Notes: generated by a model not told the origin, from the sequence alone. A DNA stretch of 64,000 nucleotides from Microthyrium microscopicum (GCA_010405405.1 MU004230.1:3493744-3557743), one strand, 5' to 3'; positions 1 through 12,729 are shown, numbered from the stretch's first letter. Numbers and translations: made by a program.

Positions 1-439
1 TGATAGAAAGTTGATGACAAGTTCTACCTTGTTATCCACGTTCATGGTGAACACGGATTGAGTAGATGTCCAAGTCAAAGAAGTTTGGTTTACAGCCGGA
101 TAGTTGGCCCATCCCATCCATTGCCAGGTTTTGCCATCAACTCGAATCAAGCCTTCCCATCCAGTGACTTTGTCTCTGTTCGATATGTTAGTTGCCATAT
201 TCTTTCAATGAGATAGATTCATAGAATGAGACCAATACTTACGACCAATGAACAGGCCAAGTGCCTGCTAGATATCCTCCATTGCCTCCATCGACGCCAG
301 CTTTCAACCACGTACTTAGATACGGCGATTTAACAGCAAGAGGAATAGCTGGCGGTCTCAACGGCGTAAAAGATCCCGCTTCAACTAAAATACATAGACT
401 GAGTAAACTGCATAGCAGCATAGACAGAGAAGAGTACAT
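1..439 (-). CDS. gtaA: Glutaminase A (GtaA-like), 5' part only
   Basis: Secreted glutaminase family of fungi (DUF4965/DUF5127/DUF1793 type), which hydrolyses L-glutamine to glutamate outside the cell. Seen: a signal peptide (Leu/Ser-rich residues 1-20), then the family's N-terminal signature with FTPLRPPAIPLAVKSPYLSTWL and GGNGGYLAGTWP. Exon 1 is 243-439. A 67-nt intron (176-242, donor GTAAGT) leads into exon 2 (1-175), which keeps the frame and reads VTGWEGLIRVDGKTWQWMGW, also typical of the family. The rest of the gene, about 600 residues expected, lies left of the window. The start at 439 is the only ATG giving the signal peptide. It is divergently oriented to COQ3. Family assignment rests on remembered conserved sequence. 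Confidence 0.85.
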
Positions 440-1651
440 AGTGTGCGATCAATTCTCCATTGACAACCAGACTAACTGCGAGAACTTTTGAAAATAGAAT
501 TCGGAATAAATGATTATGCTTATATCCACATTAGTAGTAGAGACAAACGCAAGTCAAGTCAAGTGATGAGCCAGCTCAGTAACCTGACGTGAGCACGAGA
601 GACATATGGTTGTCCAAGGTTTCAACAAACCATCTGAACAACTGGAAACTATGGAAACTACTAGTGGTCAAGCTAGAAACGGTATAACTAGCTATAGAGC
701 AATCCATGTCCTGGTCGTATAAAGATTGGCCCGAATAGAATACTTTAAACCAATTACGCCTCGGGAGCGTATATGACAGTGGCTACCGTTTGTTCTTAAA
801 GCTTGAAGAGAGCAAGGAAGTTCCCAGGGCCAGCCGACGAGCCGAAATTAATAGCATTGTTTATCCAGATTTGTCCCAGATTTGGGATTAGCAGCCGCAT
901 TCTAATTGTCCTCGACTAGACTGGAGGCTTTGGGCGGTAGTGATATGGAGCGCTTACAAGTAACATCCAAGGCGAAGATGCAAACGCATAGGATCAGCTT
1001 ACAGACCCTGCTCAAGCGGCTCATGTTTCCGTCGAAAGAGGTAAAGATTGAGCAGGATGGAGGCACGGGGCAAGGCGCGGGATCTGTTTGTTGAACATAT
1101 GGTGTAATGAAGGTGCAAACAACACTGAATAGATTAAATGGCATGCGCATAGACCGCAGGGGATGGGTTGATATAGCGCGCAATGACTTCTTTGGGTGGG
1201 GAAGTTGGAAAAGGTCTGATGAGCTAGAGAATGCCATGGCGGTTACAACTTGGCAGATATGTAGTGAGACGAATGGATTACCATTACCAAGAGTTGTATG
1301 AGAATAGGCTTGTGATGAGGAAGAATGACGGTTTACGTTGGATGTCTTGAAGTTGGGCGAAACGATACATGGATTCTGGCGCTAGACCTAATTGAGATTG
1401 CATGATCCGTCTGGTTGCAACTTTTTGTGTCCGACCGCATCAATGCCACTCGACGTGATACACAAAGGCAGCGCGCAGTTCCCCTCCGATTCGAGCTAGG
1501 CTACAGGATCAATTGATCAAGTATGAGATCACGACTCCGTTCAACACCACCAACTAATCAGAATCCCCAGAAATTCCACATATCATGAACAACGAACGAA
1601 CCTCTTAACAACACCAACTCCATCACCAACTTCCCCAACACCACAATCACA
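440..1651. other. Intergenic, divergent promoter region
   Basis: 1.2 kb between two divergently transcribed genes (glutaminase leftward, COQ3 rightward). Small ORFs on both strands (for example 902-1237) overlap each other, have no recognisable domain and no intron support. The last 100 bases before COQ3 are rich in C and A, like a fungal 5' leader. Confidence 0.6.
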
Positions 1652-2518
1652 ATGACAACTCCCAAACTCTCCCGAATACGCCTCCCCCTTTCTCCCAAGC
1701 CCACCCTCACCAACTCCACAATCCGCTCCCCCACCGTCCGGCATCACACAACCTCAACAATCAACACCTCCGAAATCAACCACTTCAACGCCCTCGCCTC
1801 CTCCTGGTGGGATCCCCACGGCCCATCGCGCCTCCTACATCTAATGAACCCACCCCGCCACACCTTCCTCCGATCCTGTCTCGCCTCGCACCCCACCCAG
1901 CCCTCCAAAAATCTCCATCTCCTCGACGTCGGCTGCGGCGGCGGCATCTTCGCCGAATCCGCCGCCCGCCTGCCCCATTTCTCCAGCATAACAGCAATTG
2001 ACCCCTCGCCCTCCGTCCTAACCGTCGCACAAGCCCACCTCGCCCTCGACCCACCCCTCCACGCCACCAACAAACTCACCTACCTACAAAGCTCCATCGA
2101 AGACCTACCGCGCACCAAACAATACGACGTAGTCTCCATGTTCGAAGTGCTAGAGCACGTATCGAACCCCTCAAATTTTCTGCGCGAAGCAACCCAGCGG
2201 GTAAAGCCGGGCGGTTGGATAGTAGGGAGTACGATAGCGCGGACGTGGACGAGTTGGGTGGTGACGAATGTTATTGCGGAGGAGGTGTTGGGGGTTGTGC
2301 CGCGGGGGACGCATGATTGGCGGAAATATGTTAATGAGTATGAGTTGAGGGCTTGGTTTGTCAAATTGACTGCTGGTACGGATGTTGGGGGGATGGATGG
2401 TGGGAGGTGGGATTTTAGGAGTCAGGGGGTGGTTTATGTGCCTGGGTTTGGGTGGAGGGTTGTTGAGGGGGGAGAGAAGTTTGGTAATTACTTCTTTGCG
2501 GCGAGGCGGATGGAGTGA
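1652..2518 (+). CDS. COQ3: Ubiquinone biosynthesis O-methyltransferase, mitochondrial
   Basis: SAM-dependent methyltransferase that performs both O-methylation steps of coenzyme Q synthesis on the matrix face of the inner mitochondrial membrane. Intronless, 288 residues. Seen: a basic, Ser/Thr-rich presequence (about 1-35), the COQ3/UbiG signature ASSWWDPHGPSRLLHLMNP (about 49-67), SAM motif I LDVGCGGG (91-98), acidic motif at AIDPS (about 115-119) and the post-II/III region FEVLEHV...VKPGGW. Length fits the family. The ATG at 1652 is the first in frame and lies after a long pyrimidine/adenine-rich leader. Base composition flips inside the gene: the first 550 bases are C-rich on this strand and the rest G-rich. 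Confidence 0.95.
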   Translation: MTTPKLSRIRLPLSPKPTLTNSTIRSPTVRHHTTSTINTSEINHFNALASSWWDPHGPSRLLHLMNPPRHTFLRSCLASHPTQPSKNLHLLDVGCGGGIFAESAARLPHFSSITAIDPSPSVLTVAQAHLALDPPLHATNKLTYLQSSIEDLPRTKQYDVVSMFEVLEHVSNPSNFLREATQRVKPGGWIVGSTIARTWTSWVVTNVIAEEVLGVVPRGTHDWRKYVNEYELRAWFVKLTAGTDVGGMDGGRWDFRSQGVVYVPGFGWRVVEGGEKFGNYFFAARRME

Positions 2519-2768
2519 GGGAGCAGAGATGAGATGGGAAGGGTGTGGAATGTGTACTATTATCACCTGTGTTTGTATCACTACATGGAAGAGAAGTCTA
2601 TGGAGATATGCTAGATTAATGTTACATAAGATTGGACTATACAAAATCCTTTACATGCAATTGAGGTTTTCCCAATCCTCTACGCCATTGAACAATCCCC
2701 CAAAACGCCGCAGAAGGGATATGCGCTATGAAAGATGTAAAGAGTGACTGGGTTGGGAAGCATCATCA

Positions 2769-4486
2769 CTAGAACTTCCGTAGTTGTGCCTTTTGTCGAT
2801 CGCGTACTTCCTTCAAGACTTTGTACGTATCATCCAAACTTGCCATCTGCTCTTCGATTGGCAAATCACTCGTCCCATTTGTCCGGACCATGGCGACCGT
2901 GAGATCTTCACGAATGTAGTCCAGATTTGACTTCATCAGAAGCAATTTTTGACCAAAGTCCTTCAGCACATCTTTATGCTGCGTGGTCTGCAATCGCACA
3001 GTGCCCAACAAATCCCTGTTCTTCTCGAATTTGGTCAACGCATTCTTGCGAGGCCCCATAATGCGGACCCACGCAGAGCTCAGCAGCTCGTTTTCTTCTG
3101 CGTCTTGCTGGTCGACTTCATGGAGAGCGGTGGTGGCGAGATTTTGATAGATTTTGTCGATATCTTCGAATTTTTGATACAGGAGCATGGCGATTTGAAG
3201 CTGTGTGCTGATAGAGCTTTCGACAGCGTTTAGAACTTCGTCAAATGTATACTTTAGTTTTTGGCGGTTGCGTTGGGCGGTGGTGCCGCGGAACATGAAT
3301 TGCATCATGTGGCCGACTGGATTTGGAGTGCCGTCACGGTATTCTGAGATGCCGGCTTGGCTGAGCATTTCTTGGAGATTGTCTGTTATTGTGGTCATGG
3401 ATCCTGGCTGTGTTGGTTCTAGACGGTCTAGGTATCGTTTTGCCCAATCCATCATGTAAATGATTCTATGCTAATCAGTAAAATGATGGGAGATACAGAA
3501 TCGATTCACTCACCCATCTACATCACCTTCAACTTTGGAAAAGAAATCAGTCAGATCGATGACTAGCTTCTTCATGATTTCTGACACTGTGTAAAGATCG
3601 TCTGCAATCTCCTTGCTCTTGTTCAAATTGGAAGCGTATTGAACACTTGCGCCGAGATCATAGACGGCATAACCTGTCGTCTGTAGCTGATTGATTTGCT
3701 TCCGTCCTGAATCAGTGTGATAAATCAACGGCTCAAATGTCTTTGCGACCTCGGCAACCTTTAAAAGGTTGGGAACTGGAGGTGGGCTTGGTGCGCCCAG
3801 TAGCATTTTGAGGGTCCAGTATGCCAATATGACAGTAATGAAAGCATACATGAGTGATTTGGAGTTGAATATAACAGAGTCTACCTTTTCGCGCAACCAT
3901 TGTAAGGCTGATTCGAATGGCTCGGTTCGATGCTGGACTTCTGCTCTGACAGCGAATCGTATAACTAGAGATGTTAATCGATGCTTGTTCGGTTGTTGGC
4001 TAAATACTCACAGTTATTGGGAAGTTCTGGCTGGGCAGATGCATCTCGGTCAAGTGTTGAATCTCTTCTTCTCCGTTGAAGTGAAGCAACGCTTTGTTCT
4101 CTGTGTTGATCTGGAGTTGGCTCGACACTGTAAAGAGGAGTGCCTTTCTCTGGCGAAACCGGTAGCGGGACATTTGCAGGAATCAAAGTGATGTCAATGT
4201 CCTCATCCTCGGTGCCAGTTCTTCGACTTCGGCTTCGCGATTTTGATTTGCGTGGAGTATTGTGTTGTTGCCAGGCGCTAGTTCCCTTGCGCCATGCTGG
4301 TGGTGACCATGGAGTAGAGGATCGTTCTGATTCTGCTTCCGAATCCTCTGACCGGTAGTGCGATCGCGTTGATACCATTGAATGCGCCGGGAGGTACTGA
4401 TCAGGGTCGAAACTCTCAAGTGATACAGCCAGAGATCCAGGATCGTCCAGATAATGGTCGATTTCGGTGGCGCTTCTCGACATCAT
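2769..4486 (-). CDS. Single-pass membrane protein, unknown function
   Basis: Three exons: 4012-4486, 3514-3964, 2769-3465, separated by introns of 47 and 48 nt (donors GTGAGT). The joined frame is open for 540 residues. The N-terminal 160 residues are hydrophilic, with Ser/Arg-rich stretches and several acidic patches. One membrane segment (YAFITVILAYWTLKMLL, about residue 190-210) follows an RFAVRAEVQHRTEPFES segment. The remainder is helical and charged, with likely coiled coil (for example KFEKNRDLLGTVRLQTTQHKDVLKDFGQKL region). No catalytic motif is seen and I do not recognise the family; it looks like a conserved fungal protein of an intracellular membrane. It ends 250 bp from the COQ3 stop (convergent). 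Confidence 0.8.
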
Positions 4487-5347
4487 GGTGGGATATGGAT
4501 TGTATATTCAAGTATGAACAAAGAGTGCATGCGCAACAGTCACCGTTTGCGCCTTTGTAATCCTTTGTATGGGGCGCTCAGAACATTCGTAGTTGAGACA
4601 ATGGCGATTGTGATAACAGTGTCCGCAAGGCTGAAAGATGTCGTCCCAGGCACGATATATCTTCTCAGATGTTGTTCAGGGGCAGCAATGGGATTTGGTG
4701 AGTCGACAGTATATCCAAACTGGGGAGTGAATTTGATGCAAGAGGTACAGTAGCAGTTGGGCAAGACGTGGGGTTAAATTGAAACAAGAGAGGCTGGGCT
4801 GAATGCTGGCACTCCTCGCAAGGGATATCATCGATTGGATGAAAACGCATCTCCCAGACATACGCTACTGCAGGCTTCAAGTCGCGGGAGTTGACTTGGT
4901 GTTGAATGTCTTTGGAGTCTATCACCACTTGATTCTCTACCATATCGTCTGATCTCAGAGTTCCGGTCATGATCAGAAGTATTGGGTTGCTCTTGCTCTT
5001 TAAAGTCAATCGCTCTTTCCCATCTTGAGTGTTGTACCTTCCCAGAGTTGGGTAGTGCCTGCCCTGGCAGCCTTGCGCGACCTCAACCCCTCCTTAATGA
5101 TTGGTGATAGCCAACCCTTGTCTCCAGAGGTGCCTGATAAAATGAACACTGGCTAGCAGCACTATCTACGACTAAGACAGGCTTGCATTCTATCAGGCCC
5201 ATTCAACAGCTTCAGCATCTCAACTTTGCCCGGTGATCCTGGCCTGAATAGAGTTTCAAGAACATCTTCTGCCCTGGCTGCTCGCAGCTACAGAACCATC
5301 CGTCCATATTCTTTTCCGTCTTCATACCCATCGTGTCGCCCGCAATC
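4487..5347. other. Intergenic, divergent promoter region
   Basis: 861 bp between the membrane-protein gene (leftward) and the PWI-domain gene (rightward). Short ORFs here (for example 4665-5009, minus) overlap one another, lack domains and are judged chance. Nothing else is seen. Confidence 0.55.
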
Positions 5348-6828
5348 ATGGCCTCAACTGTTGATGCTAAGCTACTCAAGGCCACCAAATTCCCTCCTTT
5401 CTTCAATGAAAAGGTCGACATGCAAAAGGTCAACACTCAGGTCATGAGAAAGTAAGCTTGCTACTCTTGTTTGCATTGCTATCTTGCTAATCTTTCCCAG
5501 ATGGATTGCCAATCGCATCTCTCAAATCCTTGGGGAGGACGACGATGTTACTATCGAGTTGTGCTTCAACCTACTCGAGGAATCCCGACACGTCAGTCTC
5601 ACATACCCTCCAAATCATACATATCATGCTGAAAATGTTTAGCCCAATATTAAGCACCTTCAAATCCAGCTTACCGGGTTTCTCGAGAAAGATACCCCAG
5701 CATTCTGTGAGGAGCTCTGGAAGCTATGTCTGAGCGCACAGTCTAGTCCACAAGGTGTGCCAAAAGAGCTTCTCGAAGCCAAGAAGCTGGAGCTTCGCCA
5801 GGAAAAGGTTAGACTGATTTCATTGCTGAGAGACTAAAGTTGCTAATCTATCCAAGCTTGAAGCAACAAAAGCCGCCGAAGAAGCCAAACGCCGCCGCGA
5901 AGAGGATCGAATCCGAGAGCTGGATCTGAATAATATGCGACAGCAAGAACGAGGCGATCGATCTCGAGGACGAGGAGGCTTTGGCAGAGACCGACGTGGA
6001 TCCCCGAGAAGAGATAGGTCACCACGCCGTCGGCGAAATAGTCCTCCACCAAGAGCGTTCGATACCTATGTCCCCCGAGGCAGTACGCGCAGAGACGACA
6101 GACCAAGACGACCTGTGCGTAGGTCTCGTAGTCGAACTCGAAGTCCTCCTCCTCCAATTCGCAGCCGGCGAGATAGATCTCCATCAGCACGTTCTTCTGT
6201 TCCTCGTAGTCCAAGTCCACGTCGAGACCGTCGTCGCTCTAGCCGCCATTCTTCGCCTCGTAGCCAGTCTGTCTCACGTTCACGCTCACCACCACGAAAA
6301 GCTCGTAGACGCTCTCCTTCACCTACATCCTCTCGCTCGCGATCTCCCGCCCCGCGTCACAAAAAGCGTCGCGATCGCTCACCTTCGCGCAGTGTCTCCC
6401 GAGAGCGCTCTAGATCTAGATCCAGGTCCCTTACTCTCCGTACAAAGCGCCGCTCACCTAGTCCCAGACGCCGCCGCCTCTCTCACGATCGCCGCCCCTC
6501 TAAGCGTCAACCGCGCAGCGTCACACGCTCTGCTTCTCCCTCCTCTCCTCCAGCTCGGCGCAGCCGTTCCCCTTCTTCACGCTCAGATGGTTCACGCGCT
6601 GACACATCTCGCAAGGGCCCTACTCGTAAAGACAAACGCGATCGGGCAGCAAGCTCAGGTGCTAGTCGCTCAGTGAGCCGATCACGTTCGCGCTCCCGTT
6701 CACCGCCTCGTAAACGACGACGGTCACTACAACGTTTTGCTCCGCGAATGAAAAGACGAGGCGCAGATGATGAGGATGAGCTCTCGGCACCGAAGAGGCA
6801 TAATACTTCTTCTGGAGAGTCAGATTGA
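5348..6828 (+). CDS. PWI-domain SR-related splicing protein (SRRM1-like)
   Basis: Homologue of the splicing co-activator SRm160/SRRM1, a nuclear RNA-binding factor. Exons: 5348-5451, 5501-5591, 5643-5807, 5857-6828; 443 residues. The PWI fold spans about residues 10-110, including KFPPFFNEKVDMQKVN, the signature ...VMRKWIANRISQILG (the W-I of PWI) and ELCFNLLEESRH/PNIKHLQIQLTGFL. A charged helix (EAKRRREEDRIRELD) follows, then a long Arg/Ser domain (about 130-443) with dozens of RS, SR and SP dipeptides. The second intron has a weak donor (GTCAGT) and the third GTTAGA, yet the frame closes exactly. The start ATG is in a good context (atcATGGCC). Confidence 0.9.
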
Positions 6829-7718
6829 GGCGCAGAAGCCCTTTCCCCCTGTTGGTGATGTGCATACAGGACAAGATGAAAACGGGCGTGATGAACATAT
6901 CAACATGAGCGATTGCAAGGGAGATGTAAAAACAACTGGAATGCCCAGTTCTGACGTTAAGGATATAGCGTGATATGCTCCGTATGATGTGTATATCCTT
7001 AGGTGAAGGGTAATGTAATACAGTTATGCTAGCTACACAACTACGTATACATATTTTCCCTTTCATAAACCTCATCCACATATTGTACTAAGATTTCTAA
7101 TATTGATCGTTTGCCTGAGTTCCGATCCCAACGCGTATGCTAGTATGCTCCTTCTGATTCGGTGGGAGAGCAGAGCTGTCAATTTGACGTATTCCTTAAG
7201 CCGAAAGCGATAGAATAGCCGGCGACCGCGTTGCGAGTTTAGTGTTTGCAGCGTACCTAGTAGCAATGAATCAAAAACCTCAGATGTATTGTAGTGTATC
7301 TTGTCGTGCTGATGACCTGGCGTTATAATTCAAAGTACCACTTGAACTAAAGCAAGCATATCAAGCCCAAAAACGAATATGAATTGATCATGGAATTACA
7401 AACATATATGCTCCCAGCAAAAATGCCACAGTACCCGAACCCACTACGCCTATCAAACAGAGCATATCATTCTGGATTGTGACCAGATCATCATCATTGC
7501 CTCATTCGATCTCGTAGCATGAACAAGAAAACAATTACAACACTCGCACGCATGATAGAGTAGGAAAGAAGAAGCTTTGTACAAACAGAAACACAAACAG
7601 ACATAAGGAAAAAAAAAGCCACACAGCACGTATGCTGCAGCAAAGAGAATGAATTCATGATTCGCAAACAAACAAAAAAGGACAGATTCGTAAACACAAC
7701 ACTTTGCTCCCGGCCAAA
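6829..7718. other. Intergenic between convergent genes
   Basis: 890 bp between the stop of the PWI gene and the stop of the ApsA/Num1 gene. It should hold both 3' UTRs. AT-richer than the flanking genes. Small minus-strand ORFs (7453-7697) overlap each other and look like chance. Confidence 0.55.
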
Positions 7719-10700
7719 CTAATGATGGCTCTCGACGATACTTGCCGGATCCATCTTCTCCATCAGCCGTCTCTCGCGCCTACTCTCACTGTTTGCGCGC
7801 TTATGGCTACTTGTTGTTGAGCCGGCCAAACTACTCGTGGTGGAGGGATGGAAACTTGCGCGCTTATACCTCGATGCGGCTGTGCCCCATTGACTGGCTA
7901 GTCCACCTACGCTGACTTGTGCGCGTTCACGTGGCAGTTGACCCACATCGTGTTTGCCTGCGGGGAGAAGATGTTAGGAAGGGTTGGGAAGGGTTGGTTA
8001 AGGAGGGTCGGTGGTTTAGGGGTTAGTGGCGGTAGCGCCGAGGAATGGTAGAGGGAGGAATGAAAAGGGAGTAATTACCGTCGCAGCAGGCGCGCACGTT
8101 TTCCATGCGAAGAGGATCACGTGTGTGCGTTGTTTGGCTATGGGTGGGAATGTTGTCTGTGGAGGAACGCTCGGAGATTTCAGCGCCGGTGCTTGTTTCA
8201 GGGATATGGCGGACGGTGGAGGCGACTGAGGAGCGGCTGCGCAGAGAGGCTTGAGGAGTGCGGAAGACTTGAGAGATGCGGCTAGAGAATGAGGCGTGAG
8301 GTTGGGCTGATTGGGAGCGTACAGTGGAGCCCATCTGGGCAGTGGGACGGAGAGTTGGATAGTGACGCGATGAGGCGGTGGTGCGGCTTGCGTAGGACAT
8401 TTGGGAGACTCGCGAACGATGTGTGGTACGTGATGAGGACCGAACATTGGGATCGAAGTCGGCGAGATCATCGGCAGTAATATCGTCCTCTTCCTCAGCT
8501 TCATTGCCGGATTGACGTAGGAGTAGATAGGAGAGGGCGTTGATCCAGATTTTATGGGTCTCGGCGGTCTCGGCGGTTAGCTTGACCTGTCGAGCCGGAG
8601 TGAAAACCACAATAGATTGGTGATGGAGACCAGGAGGGGATTGATTATCGTCATGAACTTCTTGGACAGAGACAATAGCAACAGAATTAGCCTTGCCTTT
8701 CTTGGCTAGCGATTCGTTTGCTTGTTCCTTTGACCAGTAAAGCGCCAGAGTATACGGATGTACCCAGAAGAATCGCTTGTGTCGGCTTGTCTTTCCTTTG
8801 TATTTCCACAACCACGCACCAAGCATGGTGGTTGTCAGGGCTCTAAGCATCTTAGGATCGGTGCCTTGCATTGACATGCCCATGTTGCCTCCTTGACCAA
8901 TGTTGAACCGTTCGTCTAGCTCAGATGCAAAAGAAGAGACGGATGACCGACGTGTGGCAGGCGAAGACATTCCACTACGGACCGCAGAACTATTCGCTCC
9001 AACTTTTCGGCCACCGACAGGTGTTGAAGGTCGGAAAATTGTAGCAGTGCCATGGTTACGCTTGTAAGCGGACGCGGGCATGAGAGGAGGACCCATGGCT
9101 ATTGGTGGAGGAGGCATTGCACCTGGTGCGGCTGCTTTATCTGAACCGCTGGACTGTAACGATGCTCGCTGGGCTGCAATAACTTGCTTGGCTTCAGCTG
9201 GTAGAGGTGGAGGAGGAGAAAATCCACTTCGATTGCTTCCTGCACTTCCTGGTCGTCGTATGGGATCTCGAGATTTACGAGGACTCGTGTTGCCAGCGAT
9301 TTGGGCAGCTGGGATATCTCGTGAACCTGATGATTTCAATAACCGATCCATATCTTTTGCCGAAAGCACGGTCTGGGTAGATTCATTGGTGATATCAGCT
9401 GCAGGCATGTTTTCGGAAGCCGGTGCCAGTACAGCTTGGGCATTACCATCAACTGCTTGGAATGGAACTCTGGAATCGCCGTGACTTGAGCCAGGGGTAG
9501 AATCAGCTGCCAAACCTCGCTCACTGCTTGTTGAATCTTCCGCAACGATAATAGGTTCCGATTTGTCGCGGCTGCGCTTGAATACAGAGCCGAAGCGTCC
9601 AAAGCTTGATTTGGAAGGAGTGATTGCCGCTTGAGAAGCTTGAGCTACCAGGACAGGAGCGGGTGCAATCGCTGACATTGGTCGAGTTTCCTGTGACATG
9701 ATTGTAGATTTCGAGTGAACCGGATGAATGCTTGGGACTCCAAATGCCTCATCAGCCTTTTCGCCAAAGACTGGAGCGCTATCCTGTGTCATTATATCAG
9801 AGAACTCCAGTATTGGCTCGGTAAACTGCGGTTCCTTTGAGACAGGATAGCTGACTGCAGGTAGTACCGACTCCGGAATTATGGGTTCTGGTGTAACAGG
9901 CGCGGTGTGCAACGATTTAATGGCAGCCATACCAAGAATTGGAATATGCTGTTCAGCCTCAACAGGTGGAGTATGTTGATGTACAAATGAAGATGAGATC
10001 AGCTGTGGAATTGGCGTTGATGGCGCTGCAATTGGCTCTGTACCCTGAGATGTGATGGCAGTCTTCTTCAATTGCACAACTAGTGCTTGAGGCTCCGTAG
10101 CTTGTGACATTATTGACGAGGCCTTCAATATTATATTTTCTGGCTTCATTTCCGGCTCTGGTTCTGGGATTGGAACAGGAACGACAGCGACAGGAGTAAT
10201 TGGCGCTAGAGGTTCCGTCTCTTGCGATATTATCGAAGAAGGATTGAATGCTGAAAGTTTTGGTTCCACAACAACTGGTGCAACAGGCTCGCTATGTTGA
10301 GAAACAAGGACAGATTGCACAAATCGTACGGATTTTGGAGCAATAGTCGGTGCTGCGATAGGCTCTGTGCTTTGAGATTTGATTAAACTTTTGTTGAGAT
10401 TTTGGGGTGGTGCACGATACTCAATTTTGATCTCTGGCTCTTTTGCATGTTCGGAAGCTTGGTGCTCAACTCCAGCACCAACAAGAGCACCAGCAATACC
10501 AAGGCCAGCTGCCTCAAGCAAAGACGGAGCGGACTTTACTGGTGGCTCGGGAAGATCATCAGTCATGGTTGCCATATCAGCCATTGCTGGTATCGTTTCG
10601 TGAGACTCGCGGAGTTTGCTAGGCACAGTAGTCTTGCGAACCGCCTCTGGGCTATTGAATCTCGAGGAACGAGCTCCTGTGCTTTGTGGTGTTCCTGATG

Positions 10701-12729
10701 CATCAGTTTCACCATCACTAAATTCACCAAGTTCGGCAAATAAGCTTTTGCCTTGCACAGGTGTACCAGAACTGCTAGCTACAGAGGCCGGTGAATCTCG
10801 AAGCTCGCTTTGTACGTCATTGAAGCTGGTAAAACTGTTCTCAGCAGTGCGTGGTGAAGAAGCTTTTCGGTATCCGGCACGGCTCATTCGGACCTTGAAG
10901 CGACCTTGCTGAGCAATAGGCGTCTGAAGTTGGTAATCGTCATACTCATCAGAGTCCTCGGAGGTGGATGCGGTGCTTTGGAAGGACATGCGATTCAGGG
11001 CCGATGGTTTCTTTCGAAGCGTATGGTCGGCGGCTGAATGTTCAGTCTCAGTGAGATCGCCTTCAGAATCTGGTTCTATGCTCTCAACACCAGTCTGGAA
11101 TGCTTCTGTCTCTGTACCTTGTTCATTGGCGGTTTCAAAGGCATCCGAGTTCTCAGTGGCCGTGACATAGGCATCAGTGGTGTGATCAGTGTGAGACGCG
11201 CGAGTAGCAATCGATGGTGGTTCAAGAGCGGCTTTTTCATTTTCCTCGGAAATCTCGCGGCGAGTTGGTGGCTTACTAGGCGTATCCAATCCTTCGTGAT
11301 CTTCCCATTCAGGGTCATCCATAATGATCTCATCTGTAGTTCCTCGTGAAGCACCAAGTCGATCCGGTCGGCCTTTCTTGGCAGAGTCTAATTGCTTAGA
11401 GTTTCGCTTCTTGCCTGCGCTGTCTGAGGCCTTGCGCTTAGTTTCAATCTCATCGCGGGCATCTTGAAGCATTTTCTTAAGCTCAAACTTTTCAGTCTTT
11501 TCGCGGTGGATGGTGTTTTTGAGATGCTGTATCATACGTTGCGCATGATGTAATGATGTCTTGAGGGTCTCAGATTCTAGACCACCATGACGAGGAGTAG
11601 CTTTGCTTGGAGATGCCGGAGGCGAATTATCGGGAGTAACCTGTTCATCATCCTCTACCCCCTCAAGAAGAGCAAACTCCTGACCAGTCGATTGTTCTTC
11701 CCCACGAAGACGAGCAGTAAAAGCCTTGGCAAGCTCTTTATTTTGATGTGTGAGATCCTCGACCTTCTTGCGCATAGCTGTGACTTCTGACTCATTCGAT
11801 GTCGCATTACGACGGAAAGTATTCAGCTCAGCATCATGAATCTTTCGTGCAGCGCTATGATCTTCTGCAAGTTTGTTGTGGGATTGCTTCAACTCTTCAA
11901 ATTCATGTTCCATTGCATCCTTTTGAGAACTCGTAGCCTTAAGAGTTTGCTGTAGTCGCAATTCCCGCTCTACTAGGTCTTTTTGTGATGATAGAAGCTC
12001 CGAAACTTGTGTTTCTAACGACCAGTTTTCGTCCTTGAATCGTTGCTCGCTCTCATCTAGCTCTTTTAACCGCTTTTGCAGATGCTCGAAATCCGCGTCC
12101 AATTCAGCCTTTTCAGCAGTGACAACTCTTAACGATTCATCCTTCTCGGCAAGCACGCCTTGAAGTTCGCGTATTTGTATCAAAAGTGTGTCTGTGAGTG
12201 CAGCTGCTAGTTCGACGTCGTTCTTTCGGGTTGGTGGCTGATTGCGAGCTTTTCGCGAAATTGGCGCGTGGATTTTGGATGGAGATGCTTGAGCTTGGCT
12301 TGACAACACAGACGCGTTGGCAGCATCTGTAGCATTTTCACCACTAGGAACACGTTTTGGAACGTATATGCGCGCAGTCTCTCGAGAGATCTCTGCGACT
12401 TCGCGCTCGAGTTGGGCGACCTTCTGACGCATCTCGAGAGGAATTTCGTCGTCATTTTGTGGGCTCTGAAGCTCGTTGAGCTGCGATTCGAGTTCTGCGC
12501 GCTGTTTCACGAGTATTTGTCCAACGCGGCCTGCATCATCCAAGCGTCGTTGTGTCTCGGCCAGATGTGCTTCAAGCGCGCGACGAACTTGAGCTGGAGA
12601 TCCATTGGCGTAGCTGGAGAATTGTTGGCTGTCAAAGATGGAATATCTATGGCGCTGTTCGGGAGTAGGGTGGGTAACGAATGGATCGTCTATCGGCATT
12701 GTCCCTAGAGGTTTGGCCATGGAAGCCAT
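7719..12729 (-). CDS. apsA: Cortical anchor protein ApsA/Num1 (nuclear migration)
   Basis: Large cell-cortex protein that anchors dynein and mitochondria to the plasma membrane and is needed for nuclear positioning. Exons: 8079-12729 and 7719-7957; the 121-nt intron (donor GTAATT, acceptor GCAG) joins VRACCDG to KHDVGQLPRERAQ, giving 1629 residues. Seen: N-terminal coiled coils (about 50-150 and 190-460); an acidic, Ser/Thr-rich middle; degenerate repeats around S-Q-x-T-E-P (about 775-1015); then a C-terminal PH domain of the Num1/Mcp5 type (about 1293-1410, ALTTTMLGAWLWKYKGK ... RHKRFFWVHPYTLALYW), which binds PI(4,5)P2 in the family. A Ser/Arg-rich tail follows. Start taken at 12729; a second Met three codons in is equally possible. 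Confidence 0.92.

Noticed and set aside
902-1301. Overlapping ORFs on both strands upstream of COQ3
   Set aside because: No domain, signal or splice partner; mutually overlapping.
4665-5009. 114-codon minus ORF upstream of the PWI gene
   Set aside because: No domain or consistent splice connection; overlaps other short ORFs.
5981-6676. 231-codon ORF overlapping the RS domain in another frame
   Set aside because: A shadow of the Arg/Ser-rich coding frame; the PWI-RS frame is clearly the real one.
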